Assembly (NCBI RefSeq): GCF_000718985.1
Contig: NZ_JODL01000005.1
Span: 1 to 64,000, forward strand
Origin: Streptomyces megasporus
GTDB lineage: Bacteria > Actinomycetota > Actinomycetes > Streptomycetales > Streptomycetaceae
Direction of reading: 5' to 3'
Length of the DNA stretch: 64,000 nucleotides
Shown here: one piece after another, positions 15,496-24,237 of the stretch
Layout: each line of letters begins with the position of its first letter
Position numbering within the stretch: position 1 is the first letter of the stretch
Position numbers and translations under genes: made by a program
Notes under the pieces: generated by a model
The model's input: only the letters and a program-made list of their open reading frames with translations
Database searches by the model: none
What the model was told of the DNA's origin: nothing

Positions 15496-15707
15496 ACCGT
15501 CAGGCTATGCGGCGGCTCCGGACGTCCCGCCACAGCGCCACGCGCCGGTCGGGTGCGTCGAGCGCGGCGACCGGTTCGGTCACCACTCTTGATCTGACGT
15601 GCTCATGTCGTCACTCTGTTACCTGTCGACCGCCGAGAGGAAACCTTTCGGCGCCACCCTGTCGGGGTCCGCTCCACTCAACATCCCCCCACTCCAAGGG
15701 AGTTCAC

Positions 15708-16379
15708 ATGCACGGCATGCGCATGCCCGCCGCACGGCGGGGCTTCTACGCGCGTCGATCCACCACCCTCGGCGCTCTCCTCGCCCTCTGCGCCGGACTG
15801 CTCTTCCTGAACGCCCCCGCCGCCCAGGCCGCTCCTCCCACCCCGCCGAGCGCCGCCACCGCCCGCTCCTACCTCGCCTCCCTGACGGTGCGCGCCGAAG
15901 GCTCGTCCGACGGCTACAGCCGCGACAAGTTCCCCCACTGGACCACCGTCAGCGGCACCTGCAACACCCGCGAGGTCGTCCTCAAGCGCGACGGCAGCAA
16001 CGTGGTCCAGGACGGTAGCTGCGCGGCCACCAGCGGCAGTTGGTACTCCCCCTACGACGGCGCCACCTGGTACGCCGCCTCCGACGTGGACATCGACCAC
16101 GTCGTGCCGCTCGCCGAGGCCTGGCGCTCGGGCGCGAGCTCCTGGACCAACGCCAGGCGGCAGTCGTTCGCCAACGACCTGAGCATCGCGCAGCTCATCG
16201 CCGTCACCGACAACGTCAACCAGGCCAAGGGCGACAAGGACCCGGCGGAGTGGATGCCGCCGCGCACCGCCTACCACTGCACCTACGCCCGGATGTGGGT
16301 GTGGGTGAAGCACAGCTACGGCCTGTCCGTGGACTCCGCGGAGAAGAGCAGGCTCGGCAGCGTCCTCAACGGCTGCTGA
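15708..16379 (+). CDS. Secreted HNH/DUF1524-type nuclease
   Basis: A 223-residue exported protein. The signal peptide ends at about residue 41 (AQA-AP). The nuclease core has DIDHVVPLAEAW (His131 as general base) followed by DNVNQAKGDKDPAEWMPP and two Cys pairs that probably form disulfides (CNTRE, GSCAA, YHCTY, LNGC). Family members are extracellular nucleases, likely used for nutrient release. The ATG at 15708 has AAGGGAG upstream. The gene stands alone and is followed by a strong hairpin. Confidence 0.85.
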   Translation: MHGMRMPAARRGFYARRSTTLGALLALCAGLLFLNAPAAQAAPPTPPSAATARSYLASLTVRAEGSSDGYSRDKFPHWTTVSGTCNTREVVLKRDGSNVVQDGSCAATSGSWYSPYDGATWYAASDVDIDHVVPLAEAWRSGASSWTNARRQSFANDLSIAQLIAVTDNVNQAKGDKDPAEWMPPRTAYHCTYARMWVWVKHSYGLSVDSAEKSRLGSVLNGC

Positions 16380-16439
16380 CCCGGAGGCGGTACGCCTTCC
16401 GCCCCCCGCCCGCGTCCGGCACGTCCGGCACGGGACGTA

Positions 16440-16480
16440 CGGGCCCGCGCCCGGCGGCGGCTGCACCGGGCGCGGGCCCG
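16440..16480. terminator. Terminator hairpin after the secreted nuclease
   Basis: Perfect 15-base arms at 16440-16454 and 16466-16480 with an 11-base loop, about 60 bases beyond the nuclease stop. Confidence 0.8.
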
Positions 16481-16651
16481 CGCCGGCCGCGGCGGGCGAA
16501 CGCCACGCCGCCGCCATGCTTCCGTCGAACCGGGCCGCTTCCCGGACGATCGGCCGTGACACGGGCCCCGCCGGAGCCCTACGGGTGACGCGGGCGTACT
16601 CTGTACGGCGGTATGCCGCTCCCGGCGGGGGCCGGACCGGGGGGAGTGGAC

Positions 16652-17287
16652 GTGCAGGAGATTCTGGGGGGTTTGCTCTACGCCCCCTGGGTCTACGTGC
16701 TCATAGGGCTGTCCGTCCTGCTGGACGTCTTCCTGCCCCTCCTGCCCAGCGGCGTCATCGTGATCACCGCGGCGGCCTTCGCCGCGGGGCAGACCGCCGC
16801 CGGCGTCGCCGGGCTCTCCGGCGCCCCGCTTCCCGAAGTGTGCGCGCTGGTGGTGTGCGCCTCCGGCGCCTCCGTCCTGGGGGACCTGCTGGTGTACGCC
16901 CTGGCCCGGCACGGCAGCGCCCGCTTCGACCGGGCCGTCGCCCGCTCCCGCCGGCTGACGTCCGCCCAGGAGCGGCTCGGCCACGTCCTGGCCCGCGGCG
17001 TCGGCCCCCTGGTCGTCCTGGCCCGGTTCGCGCCGGCCGGCCGATCGGTGATGAGCCTGGCGGCGGGCGCGGCACGGCGACGCGCCCGGGAGTTCCTCCC
17101 CTGGTCCGCCCTGGCGGGCCTGACCTGGGCCGCGTACAGCGTCGGCGTCGGCTGGTTCGGCGGCCAGTGGCTGGGAACGACCTGGCTGGGCACGGCCGTC
17201 TCCGTACTGGCCCTCCTCCTCGCGGGCGCCCTGGCGGCCCGCTTGATGCGACGCGGACGGGCACGGGACACCGCCGACGCCGTCTGA
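16652..17287 (+). CDS. DedA/SNARE-associated family membrane protein
   Basis: A 211-residue polytopic protein of the DedA family, whose members scramble or flip polyprenyl phosphates and phospholipids. The family signs are the reentrant LLDVFLPLLPSGVIVITAAAF segment (the acidic and Pro residues in FLPLLPSG), GASVLGDLLVYALAR and VVLARFAPAGRSVMSLAAG. GTG 16652 is preferred because GGGGAG lies five bases upstream; ATG 16613 would add 13 residues without a hydrophobic character. It is convergent with the methyltransferase gene. Confidence 0.82.
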   Translation: MQEILGGLLYAPWVYVLIGLSVLLDVFLPLLPSGVIVITAAAFAAGQTAAGVAGLSGAPLPEVCALVVCASGASVLGDLLVYALARHGSARFDRAVARSRRLTSAQERLGHVLARGVGPLVVLARFAPAGRSVMSLAAGAARRRAREFLPWSALAGLTWAAYSVGVGWFGGQWLGTTWLGTAVSVLALLLAGALAARLMRRGRARDTADAV

Positions 17288-17363
17288 CACGGCCCGAAGC
17301 CCCTTCCCCGACCGCTCCGATCACACCGCTCCGATCACACCGTCGCGAGGCGGCGACACGACA

Positions 17364-17403
17364 CGTCCGCGCCCCGCGACGGCGTGATCGCGGGGCGCGG
17401 ACG
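17364..17403. terminator. Bidirectional terminator hairpin
   Basis: Perfect 15-base arms 17364-17378 and 17389-17403 between the convergent DedA and methyltransferase genes. Confidence 0.85.
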
Positions 17404-17439
17404 GGGGGCTCGTGCGCCGGAGCGCGCACGGGGGTGGTG

Positions 17440-18261
17440 TCAGGGCTTGCGGGCGATGCCCGCGTAGAGGGAGACCTCCGCGTCGGTGGCGTCCGCGAGG
17501 GGCTGGTCCGGCTCCGGCCTCCACCGGTGCGGGGGGACCAGGCCGGGCTCGACGAACTCCAGCCCCTCGAAGAAGGGCAGGATCTCCTCCCTGGTGCGCT
17601 CCCGGCCCATCGGGGAGTCGGCGGCCTCGGCCATCCGGCGCAGGCGCTCCCACGTCTCGGGGTCGAAGTCCGGGGTGCAGTGGGTGAGGCAGAGGTAGCT
17701 GCCGGGCGCCAGCGCGTCCACCAGCCTGGCCACGACCTCGTGCGGCTTCTTCTCGTCGCCGATGTAGTGGAAGACCGCGTTGAGGGAGAGCGCGACCGGA
17801 CGGCTCAGGTCCAGCGTCTCGTGGAGCTCGGGATGGTTCAGGATCGTGTCCGGTTCGGTCACGTCGGCGTGGAGGTAGGCCGTGCGCCCCTCGGGCGTGC
17901 TGCGCAGCAACGCCTGCGCGTACCGCAGCACGATGGGGTCGTTGTCGGCGTAGACGACCCTGGCCTCCGGGGCCATGCCCTGGGCGACCTGGTGGAGGTT
18001 GGGCTCGGTCGGGATGCCCGTGCCGATGTCCAGGAACTGCCGTATGCCCGCCTCGCGGACGAGCCAGCGGGTCGCCCGGTGCATGAAGGCACGGTTGACG
18101 CGGGCGCCGGTCAGCACGCCGGGCCAGCCGGCGATGACGGCCTCGGCGCCCTTGATGTCGGCCTCGTAGTTGGTCTTTCCGCCGAGGAAGTAGTCGTACA
18201 TGCGCGCCGAGTGCGGCCGACTGGTGTCGATGTCGTCCGCGGAGAAGCCCTGCGCGGTCAT
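17440..18261 (-). CDS. SAM-dependent methyltransferase, Methyltransf_19 (DUF574) family
   Basis: A 273-residue enzyme of a family greatly expanded in Streptomyces. It opens with DTSRPHSARMYDYFLGGKTNYEAD, broken here by the diagnostic YDYFLGGKTNY motif. The SAM-binding motif is FLDIGTGIPTEPNLH, and VVYADNDPIVL supplies the acidic ribose-binding residue. Its substrate is unknown. The ATG at 18261 has GGGAGACG upstream. It lies in the same direction as the DUF397/XRE pair but is separated from them by a 14-bp tandem repeat. Confidence 0.88.
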   Translation of the reverse strand: MTAQGFSADDIDTSRPHSARMYDYFLGGKTNYEADIKGAEAVIAGWPGVLTGARVNRAFMHRATRWLVREAGIRQFLDIGTGIPTEPNLHQVAQGMAPEARVVYADNDPIVLRYAQALLRSTPEGRTAYLHADVTEPDTILNHPELHETLDLSRPVALSLNAVFHYIGDEKKPHEVVARLVDALAPGSYLCLTHCTPDFDPETWERLRRMAEAADSPMGRERTREEILPFFEGLEFVEPGLVPPHRWRPEPDQPLADATDAEVSLYAGIARKP

Positions 18262-18300
18262 CTCGTCTCCCGTGGGGGGTGGTGGTGTGGTCGGTGGTGG

Positions 18301-18338
18301 GTGACTCGGGTCGGGTGACTCGGGTCGGGTGACTCAGG
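18301..18338. repeat. 14-bp tandem repeat, 2.7 copies
   Basis: Copies of GTGACTCGGGTCGG start at 18301 and 18315; a third partial copy (18329-18338) runs into the stop of the DUF397 gene. It occupies the 5' region of the methyltransferase gene. Confidence 0.85.
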
Positions 18339-18570
18339 TGAGGAGGAAGTCGGCTTCCCCGCGCTTGGCGCCCAGGATGAAGGACTCGATCTCCTGATGG
18401 GTGTAGATCAGGGCCGGACCGTCGGGGTCGTTGGACTGCCGCAGTGCCACGCGGCCGTCGCCGAGCTTCATCGCCTCCACGCAGTTGCCGCCGTTGGTCC
18501 CGCTCCACGGCTTGTGCCAGCCCTCGGTCCCGAGCTCCTTGGCAGGCATCCCGTTGTAAATGTGACCCAT
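18334..18570 (-). CDS. DUF397 protein (WhiJ partner type)
   Basis: A 78-residue protein with the DUF397 signature: WSGTNGGNCVEAM, then RQSNDPDGPALIYTHQEIESFILGAKRGEAD. Such proteins are usually encoded beside an XRE/DUF5753 regulator and bind or modulate it in Streptomyces development, as in the WhiJ system. The gene starts three bases after the stop of the XRE regulator, so the two form an operon. Confidence 0.9.
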   Translation of the reverse strand: MGHIYNGMPAKELGTEGWHKPWSGTNGGNCVEAMKLGDGRVALRQSNDPDGPALIYTHQEIESFILGAKRGEADFLLT

Positions 18571-18573
18571 CGG

Positions 18574-19413
18574 TCAGAACTCCTTGCGAATGGCACCGAG
18601 AAGATCCTCGGTGTGTCGTACTGATACGGCCTGAGCACCCATGCGGTCCAAGACCTCCAGGTAGGCGGCCGTGTCGGGGCGCTCGTCGAGATAGACGGCG
18701 CCGGTGAGGCTTTCGGTGTAGACGATGTCCGGAAGTTCCGGTATGTCGAATCGGAACAGTTGGAAGGGCCCGAACATCCCGGGATGGGGCCCCGCCTCGA
18801 AGAGCACCACCTGGAGCGTGACGTTCGGCAGCGCCATCGCCTCCAGGAGCCGGTCGATCTGCGCCCTCATGACCTCCGGCCCGCCGACGGGCCTGCGCAG
18901 AACCGTTTCGTCGATCACCATCCACAACCGCGGGGCGTCGGGCTCGGCCAGGAGGCGCTGCCGTCCCATGCGCAGCGCGACACGGCGTTCGATCTCCTCC
19001 TCGGGCGCGTTGGGGAAACCGGTGCGCAACAGCGCGCGGGCGTAGCCCTCGGTCTGGAGCAGTCCGGGAACGCAGTGGGGTTCGTAGCCGCGGATGAGGC
19101 TGGCGGCCCCCTCCAGGCTCACATACAGACCGAACCAATCCGGCAGGACGTCACGGAAACGGTGCCACCAGCCCGGTTTGCGAGATTCCTCCACCAATGC
19201 GAGGAAGGCGTCGATCTCCGCCCGTTCGACCCCGTAAGTCTCCAGCAGCTTCTCGACGAACAGCGGTTTCAAGCCGACTTCGGCCTTCTCCATGCGGCGG
19301 ACCGTAGCGGCGTTGACGCTGAGCGCGCGGGCGGCCTCCTCGTAGGAGCAACCCGCCCTTTCCCGCAGGTCACGAAGCCGCAGGCCGAGCACGATCCGCC
19401 CGACGGTCGCCAC
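18574..19413 (-). CDS. XRE-family regulator with DUF5753 (WhiJ-like)
   Basis: A 279-residue regulator. The N-terminal helix-turn-helix (residues 10-65) contains LRERAGCSYEEAARALSVNAATVRRMEK. The DUF5753 domain follows, with WFGLYVSLEGAASLIRGYEP, VPGLLQTEGYARAL and the conserved DETVLRRPVGG. It probably controls its own operon and developmental genes through its DUF397 partner. GTG 19413 has an excellent GGGAGGGA site; the upstream reading frame is rejected because it lacks one. The gene is divergent from the ATPase gene, forming the three-gene arrangement seen at many Streptomyces loci. Confidence 0.9.
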   Translation of the reverse strand: MATVGRIVLGLRLRDLRERAGCSYEEAARALSVNAATVRRMEKAEVGLKPLFVEKLLETYGVERAEIDAFLALVEESRKPGWWHRFRDVLPDWFGLYVSLEGAASLIRGYEPHCVPGLLQTEGYARALLRTGFPNAPEEEIERRVALRMGRQRLLAEPDAPRLWMVIDETVLRRPVGGPEVMRAQIDRLLEAMALPNVTLQVVLFEAGPHPGMFGPFQLFRFDIPELPDIVYTESLTGAVYLDERPDTAAYLEVLDRMGAQAVSVRHTEDLLGAIRKEF

Positions 19414-19579
19414 GTTCCCTCCCTCGGAAAACCTGTTGGGGAAAGAGTCTGACACACCGTCGATGGCCGAGGCAGCCTGCCTTGAATATTCTGCAATTTG
19501 CAAGACGCCTCTTGCCTTCTGCCCGCGACAGCGTGGATAGTGAGGCTCCCCCCAACAGATGTACGGAAGGCGGACGGCC

Positions 19580-20023
19580 GTGGCGCTTTCTCCAGGCACG
19601 ACGACGCTCCCGAGCCCGGTCGGCGTCTGCCCTGACCTGCGTCAGGAGACCTTCGAACTCCCCGCCCAGGCGGTGTCCGTGGCCGACGCGCGCGACCGGG
19701 CCTTCGAGCGGCTGCTTCAGTGGGGCGTCCCCGTCGACGTCTGCCACACGGTCCGGCTGGTGGTCTCCGAACTGTTCTCCAACGCCGTGCTCCACACCGA
19801 CAGCGATCGGATCGGCTGTCTGCTGCACGTCGCCGACAACCAGATCCGCGTCGAGGTGCGTGACCAGGGCAGTTACGCGAGCACCCCGATGCTGCTCTTC
19901 CCCGGGGCCGAGGAGGAGCGGGGTCGCGGCCTCCAACTGATCGAAACACTCACGCAGGCCTGGGGGGTCGAGTCCGCCGGGCGCGGACTGGGCCACATCG
20001 TGTGGGCCGTCATCCGGCCCTGA
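19580..20023 (+). CDS. Anti-sigma-factor-like ATP-binding protein (HATPase)
   Basis: A 147-residue GHKL ATPase-domain protein of the RsbW/SpoIIAB-like type. The N box is ELFSNAVLHT and the glycine-rich lid is EEERGRGLQLIETL; a middle G1-like box is DQGSY. It is divergent from the XRE/DUF397 pair, with about 165 bases of shared promoter region. The GTG at 19580 is supported by GGAAGG nine bases before it; an ATG at 19559 is less well placed. It may be a kinase or a sequestering factor in developmental signalling. Confidence 0.85.
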   Translation: MALSPGTTTLPSPVGVCPDLRQETFELPAQAVSVADARDRAFERLLQWGVPVDVCHTVRLVVSELFSNAVLHTDSDRIGCLLHVADNQIRVEVRDQGSYASTPMLLFPGAEEERGRGLQLIETLTQAWGVESAGRGLGHIVWAVIRP

Positions 20024-20055
20024 GCCGTCCAGCGACCGGATGACCGAAAGGGCCC

Positions 20056-20132
20056 GGCCCCGCCCCGGCGAGGGGGCGGGGCCAGGGCCGAACAGGACGG
20101 GGCTCGAGCCGTGTGGGGGCGGCTCGAGCCCC
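20056..20132. terminator. Tandem hairpins between convergent genes
   Basis: Hairpin 1 has arms 20056-20066 and 20073-20083 (11 perfect pairs). Hairpin 2 has arms 20099-20111 and 20120-20132 (13 perfect pairs). They lie between the ATPase gene and the AraC gene. Confidence 0.8.
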
Positions 20133-20194
20133 TCTCCGTGTTCCGACGTCCCGACGCGGACGGCTCCCGCCCCGCGGCGGGAACCGCGGCGGAC

Positions 20195-21061
20195 TCAGTC
20201 CACGGTCCGCTCCACCGGGAGCCACAGCTCCGCCTCCGCCTCCGTGCCGTCCGCCGACAGCCGGGTGCGCAGGATCTCCGGGCCCGGCCTGCTCCGGTAG
20301 GGGTTGGAGGGGAACCACTGGGCGAACACGTCCCCCCACAGGCGCTGGAGCGCCCCGGGGAACTCCCCCGAACTCTCGAACACCGCCCACGTTCCCGCCG
20401 GGACGGTGCGGACGTCCATGTCCTTCGGCGCCTCCGCGCCGGTCACCACGCCGTGCCAGTAGTCCAGTTCGCTGCCCTCAGCCCGGTCCTCGGCGATGTC
20501 GTCGCTCACCCCCACGACGCCGCGCGGCTCCTGGTCGGAGAGTGGCTCCAACCGCTCCCGGACCTCCCGGTCGACGCTCCGCACGAACTCGGCGATCGCC
20601 GGGTTCACCCCCTCGTACACCAGGGGGACGCGGGCCTTCCTGCCGACCACGGCGAACTCTCCCTTCTCCACCACTCGATACCGCATTTCGGCACTCCCTT
20701 CGACGACGAGCCGGAAGGACATCCGGGGCTGGGAGTTCAGGGCGGCGCCCGTCCGCCTGGCCTCGCCGGGCCCGACGCCGTGCACGGCGCGGAACGCGCG
20801 CGCGAACGCCTCGCCCGAGCCGTAGCCGTACCGCACCGCGATGTCGAGCAGCGTCCGCTCCCCCGCGAGCACCTCGGCGCCGGCGACGGTGAGCCGCCGA
20901 CGGCGGACGTACTCCGCCAGCCCCATCCCCGCCAGCGCGGAGAACAGCCGCCGCAGGTGGTACTCCGAGGTCAGGGTGATCCGCGCCAGTTCGGCCGCCT
21001 CGACGCGCCGGTCGAGGTTCCGTTCGATGTGCTCCATGGCCCGGTTCAGCCGCTCCAGCAC
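20195..21061 (-). CDS. AraC-family regulator with GyrI-like effector domain
   Basis: A 288-residue protein of Rob/SoxS-like layout: two AraC helix-turn-helices at the N-terminus (EAAELARITLTSEYHLRRLF and LLDIAVRYGYGSGEAFARAF) and a C-terminal GyrI-like domain that binds hydrophobic small molecules (MRYRVVEKGEFAVVG, VPAGTWAVFESSGEFP). It probably activates efflux or detoxification genes. GTG 21061 follows GGAAGGAGGG at suitable spacing. Longer in-frame extensions are Gly/Arg-rich and unlike the family. Confidence 0.88.
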   Translation of the reverse strand: MLERLNRAMEHIERNLDRRVEAAELARITLTSEYHLRRLFSALAGMGLAEYVRRRRLTVAGAEVLAGERTLLDIAVRYGYGSGEAFARAFRAVHGVGPGEARRTGAALNSQPRMSFRLVVEGSAEMRYRVVEKGEFAVVGRKARVPLVYEGVNPAIAEFVRSVDREVRERLEPLSDQEPRGVVGVSDDIAEDRAEGSELDYWHGVVTGAEAPKDMDVRTVPAGTWAVFESSGEFPGALQRLWGDVFAQWFPSNPYRSRPGPEILRTRLSADGTEAEAELWLPVERTVD

Positions 21062-21194
21062 CCCCGGCCCTCCTTCCTCGCTTCCTGTGCCGTCCACGCT
21101 AGGAAGGGCGGCCCCCACCGGACCCGACATCCCGTGCCCGTTCCGGTCGGGTCCCCGGCTCCGCCGCCCGGGGAGGCCGTTCACCGCCGGACGG

Positions 21195-21758
21195 TCACTC
21201 GGCTCTCTCCTCCACCGCCGCCTCCACCGCCTCCGCGGCGGCGTCCAGCGCCAGGTGCCACGGGTACGCCTCCGGCCGCCCCTGGCCCGGAGGGTTCGGC
21301 ACGAAGCCGCCGGGGCCGTACAGCACCCGTGCCCCCACCCCGCGCAAGGTCTCCAGTGAGCGATCGAACTGCGGGTGCGTGGCGTAGGCCGAGTTCACGC
21401 TCGGCATCACCACCAGCGGGATGCGCTTGCCGATCGCCTCCGCGGCGAAACCCACCACGAACGTCGAGGTGATGCCCAGCGCGCACGCGTTGATCGTGTT
21501 CAGCGTGGCCGGCGCCACCACCACGACGTCCGCGCGGGGCCACACCTCCCGAAGGCCCGGCAGCCGGTAGGAACTGCGCACCGGGTGCCCGGTCGCCTCC
21601 TCCAGCTCCGGCAACCGGTCCGCCAGCCACTCCCGCGCGGTCGGCGTCACCCCCAGGCACACGTCCCACCCTCGTGCCCTGGCCTCGTGGACCGCGCGGT
21701 CGATGTGGAGGACCGGCAGGGCGGCGCAGCCGAAGAGGTACAGAACTCGGTTCTTCAT
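21195..21758 (-). CDS. Flavoprotein (UbiX/PPC decarboxylase fold)
   Basis: A 187-residue Rossmann-like flavoprotein. The opening strand VLYLFGCAALPV, the ADVVVVAPATLNTINACALGI segment and the PLVVMPSVNSAYATHPQF loop match flavoproteins related to PPC decarboxylase and UbiX. The FMN-linked substrate is unknown. It is divergent from an XRE regulator over 97 bases, a pairing seen repeatedly in Streptomyces, which suggests co-regulation. The ATG at 21758 is the natural start. Confidence 0.82.
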   Translation of the reverse strand: MKNRVLYLFGCAALPVLHIDRAVHEARARGWDVCLGVTPTAREWLADRLPELEEATGHPVRSSYRLPGLREVWPRADVVVVAPATLNTINACALGITSTFVVGFAAEAIGKRIPLVVMPSVNSAYATHPQFDRSLETLRGVGARVLYGPGGFVPNPPGQGRPEAYPWHLALDAAAEAVEAAVEERAE

Positions 21759-21855
21759 ACGGCGCAGTCCACCACACGCGACCGACACCGATTCGGTCCG
21801 CGGGGGCGGAACGCGGGTACCTTTCCAGCAGTACGAGGAACGAAAGGACGCCGGT

Positions 21856-23040
21856 ATGCCCGTGTCGGACGACGAGCACATCGGTCACCGGATCGCGACC
21901 CTGCGGAAGCGCGCCGGACTCACCCAGCGGGGCCTCGCCCAGCGCATCCCCTACTCGTACAGCCTGCTGCGCCACGTCGAGAGCGGGCACAAGAAGGCGT
22001 CCCCGCAGTTCGTCGCCGCCGTCGCCAGGGCGCTGTGCGTCGACGCCGCCACCCTGGCCGGGCACGCCGAACACCCCCTGCGTCCCGACCGGGTGGCCGC
22101 CCTGGTCCGGCCCATCCGCGAGGCGCTCGACCTGTACGACCTGCCGACGGACCCCCGTGAGGCCGGCGCCTCCCCCTCCGACCTGATCGCGGCGGCCGAC
22201 GCGCTCTGCCGCGACGTGCGCGAGGCGCGGCTGTACCAGGCGGCGGCGAGCCTGCCGGGCCTCCTGACGGACCTGACCGCCTCCTGTCACGAGCGTCCGA
22301 GCACGGAGCTGTGGCGGGCCATGGCCTCCGCCTGCCGCAGCGCCCACGACGTGACGACGAAGTTCGGCCGCTACGACCTGGCGGTCATCGCGCTCGACCG
22401 GATGGGCTGGGCCGCCGAGCACGCCGGCGACCCGCTGCTGAGCGCGATCCGCCAGTACAAGCGGGCCCTGTCCTACCGCGGCCGGGACGCCGAACACCGC
22501 ATCGGCCTGCGCATGGTGGCGTTCGGCCACAACCTGCTGGAGCAGGCCGACCGGGGCACGGAGGCGCTGGCGGTGGCCGGTCAGTTGCACCTGGGCGCGG
22601 CGGTGATCGCCGCCCGCGCGGGCGACCGGTCGGCCGTCGAGGAGCACTTGACGCAGGCCGCCGAGACGGCCGCGCGCACGGGCGAGGTCGGGGCGGTGCA
22701 CTGGCTGTCCTTCGGTCCCGCGAACGTCGGGGCCCACGAGGTGTTCGCCCGGTTGGAGCTGCGGGAGTTCGACGACGCGCTGGCGGCGGCGCGCGCCATC
22801 CGTCCGCCGTGCGACTGGGCGGCGTCGCGGCGGGCCGCCCTGCTGGTGGACGTGGCCCGCGCGGAGCTGGAGACCGGCCGGGCGGAGGCGTCGCTGGCCT
22901 CGCTGCTGAAGGCCCGCAGGCTGGCCCCCCAGCAGACCCGTTTCCACCCTCGGGTGCGGGAGACGGTGCGGGGACTGCTGCACCTGCGGCGCCGCTCCCC
23001 CGACACGTTGACGCGGCTGGCCTCCTGGGTGGGGATGTGA
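21856..23040 (+). CDS. XRE-family regulator with C-terminal TPR-like helical domain
   Basis: A 394-residue regulator. Residues 9-63 form the helix-turn-helix (LRKRAGLTQRGLAQRIPYSY, then HVESGHKKASPQF). The remaining 300 residues are Ala/Leu/Arg-rich helices in a TPR-like solenoid, as in quorum or metabolite sensors. The gene starts 97 bases from the divergent flavoprotein gene and is followed by two genes on the same strand. Together they form a four-gene module of unknown output. Confidence 0.85.
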   Translation: MPVSDDEHIGHRIATLRKRAGLTQRGLAQRIPYSYSLLRHVESGHKKASPQFVAAVARALCVDAATLAGHAEHPLRPDRVAALVRPIREALDLYDLPTDPREAGASPSDLIAAADALCRDVREARLYQAAASLPGLLTDLTASCHERPSTELWRAMASACRSAHDVTTKFGRYDLAVIALDRMGWAAEHAGDPLLSAIRQYKRALSYRGRDAEHRIGLRMVAFGHNLLEQADRGTEALAVAGQLHLGAAVIAARAGDRSAVEEHLTQAAETAARTGEVGAVHWLSFGPANVGAHEVFARLELREFDDALAAARAIRPPCDWAASRRAALLVDVARAELETGRAEASLASLLKARRLAPQQTRFHPRVRETVRGLLHLRRRSPDTLTRLASWVGM

Positions 23041-23156
23041 GAGTCCCCGTCTCGGGGGCGGGTGTCGGCGGGTGTCACCGAAGAGTGACAGTTGCGGCCT
23101 CTCCGCGCCGCCACGCTGGGGCCGTAAGCGATCAGTGACGACGTCCGGGGGTTCCC

Positions 23157-23573
23157 GTGCACACGACACCCGACGCCACACCGACCACGGTCCGGGCCTC
23201 GGACGACGGGCCGGCCGGCCCCGTCGACACGACCGGCTCGATCGACACGGCCGCCGTCCGACACGCCATCCGCCGGGCCCTGGCCCACGGCAGCGCCTCC
23301 CCCCGCCACGAGGACCTCGTCGAACTGGGAGAGCTGCTGCGCGGCCACATCCGTCTGCTGCTGCCGATCGCGCGGGCGCGGGTGGAGGCCATGCCCCCGG
23401 CCGCCACCGAGCGGCTGCGCCGCAGGACCCGGCTGGCGTGGATCGACAACCAGGTGGGCTGTGACCTCGGTGACGAACTGCCGTCCGCCCGGCGGCAGGT
23501 GCGCTCCCTGGCGCTCGACTGTCGGTGGCTGCTGCGACAACTCCCCGGACGGGACAGGAAGGCGACACCGTGA
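23157..23573 (+). CDS. Small helical protein, DUF6415-like
   Basis: A 138-residue protein of mainly helical character with the segment ELGELLRGHIRLLLPIARARVEAMP, typical (split here as LRGHIRLLLP) of small proteins labelled DUF6415 in Streptomyces. A single Cys pair is present (VGCD, LDCRW). The GTG start is 116 bases after the XRE gene. Its stop overlaps the next GTG (GTGA). I cannot assign a biochemical function; the family assignment is from memory of motif layout. Confidence 0.6.
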   Translation: MHTTPDATPTTVRASDDGPAGPVDTTGSIDTAAVRHAIRRALAHGSASPRHEDLVELGELLRGHIRLLLPIARARVEAMPPAATERLRRRTRLAWIDNQVGCDLGDELPSARRQVRSLALDCRWLLRQLPGRDRKATP

Positions 23574-24115
23574 CCCTCACCCCCTCCCCCCACAGGACGG
23601 GCCTCGTCCCCCGCCAGGCGGGCCCCCTGTCCCACCGGGCGGACCACGCCCCGAACGCGGCCCCGGCCCTGGGCTGGCTGCACCCCACCGGCCGGGTGCC
23701 CGCCGTCCTGTCCGCCTGGGAGCGCGGCGTCCTGGCGGAGGTGCCCACCGGGATCGCCTGGGACGTCGTCCGCGTCCCCAACGCGCTGGCCCACGACACC
23801 GTCCAGCGGCTGCGGGACTCCGGCGCGCCGGTGGGGCCCGTGCTCTCGGCCCCGCTGGGCGCGGAGTTCTTCGTCGCGCGCGGCTCGGCGGACGGCTGGG
23901 ACGTGGCCGGGGGGCTCGTCCTCACCCGTGGCACGCTGGTGCTGCTGCCGCCCCCGAACACCGCCGGGTCCCCGCGGGTCGGCGAGCGCGGCTGGATCGT
24001 CGGCCCGACCGACCGGCTGCCCCGGGGCGAGGAGCTGCGCGACGCCTACGCCGAGGCCCGCGCGCACGCGGCGGAGAGGGCCGAGACGGCGGAGGCCGTC
24101 GAGACCGCGGAGTGA
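23570..24115 (+). CDS. WDVVRVP-motif protein of unknown function
   Basis: A 181-residue soluble protein coupled to the previous gene by a GTGA overlap. The centre has WDVVRVPNALAHDTVQRL, followed by a loop with GPVLSAPLGAEFFV and then LTRGTLVLLPPP. The C-terminus is an Ala/Glu-rich helix. The pattern resembles small proteins distantly related to primase/polymerase-like domains, but no catalytic residues are obvious. A related protein lies at 61260-61694, again beside an XRE regulator. Confidence 0.6.
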   Translation: MTLTPSPHRTGLVPRQAGPLSHRADHAPNAAPALGWLHPTGRVPAVLSAWERGVLAEVPTGIAWDVVRVPNALAHDTVQRLRDSGAPVGPVLSAPLGAEFFVARGSADGWDVAGGLVLTRGTLVLLPPPNTAGSPRVGERGWIVGPTDRLPRGEELRDAYAEARAHAAERAETAEAVETAE

Positions 24116-24237
24116 ACGGCCGCGGTGCCGTGCCGGTCGCCGGCACGGCACCGCGCGTAGCCCGTCGCCCGTGCGCCCGCTCCTCCGCCGGGACGCGCGG
24201 GATGCATGGGACGCCAACGCCCGGATAGGCGTACGGG

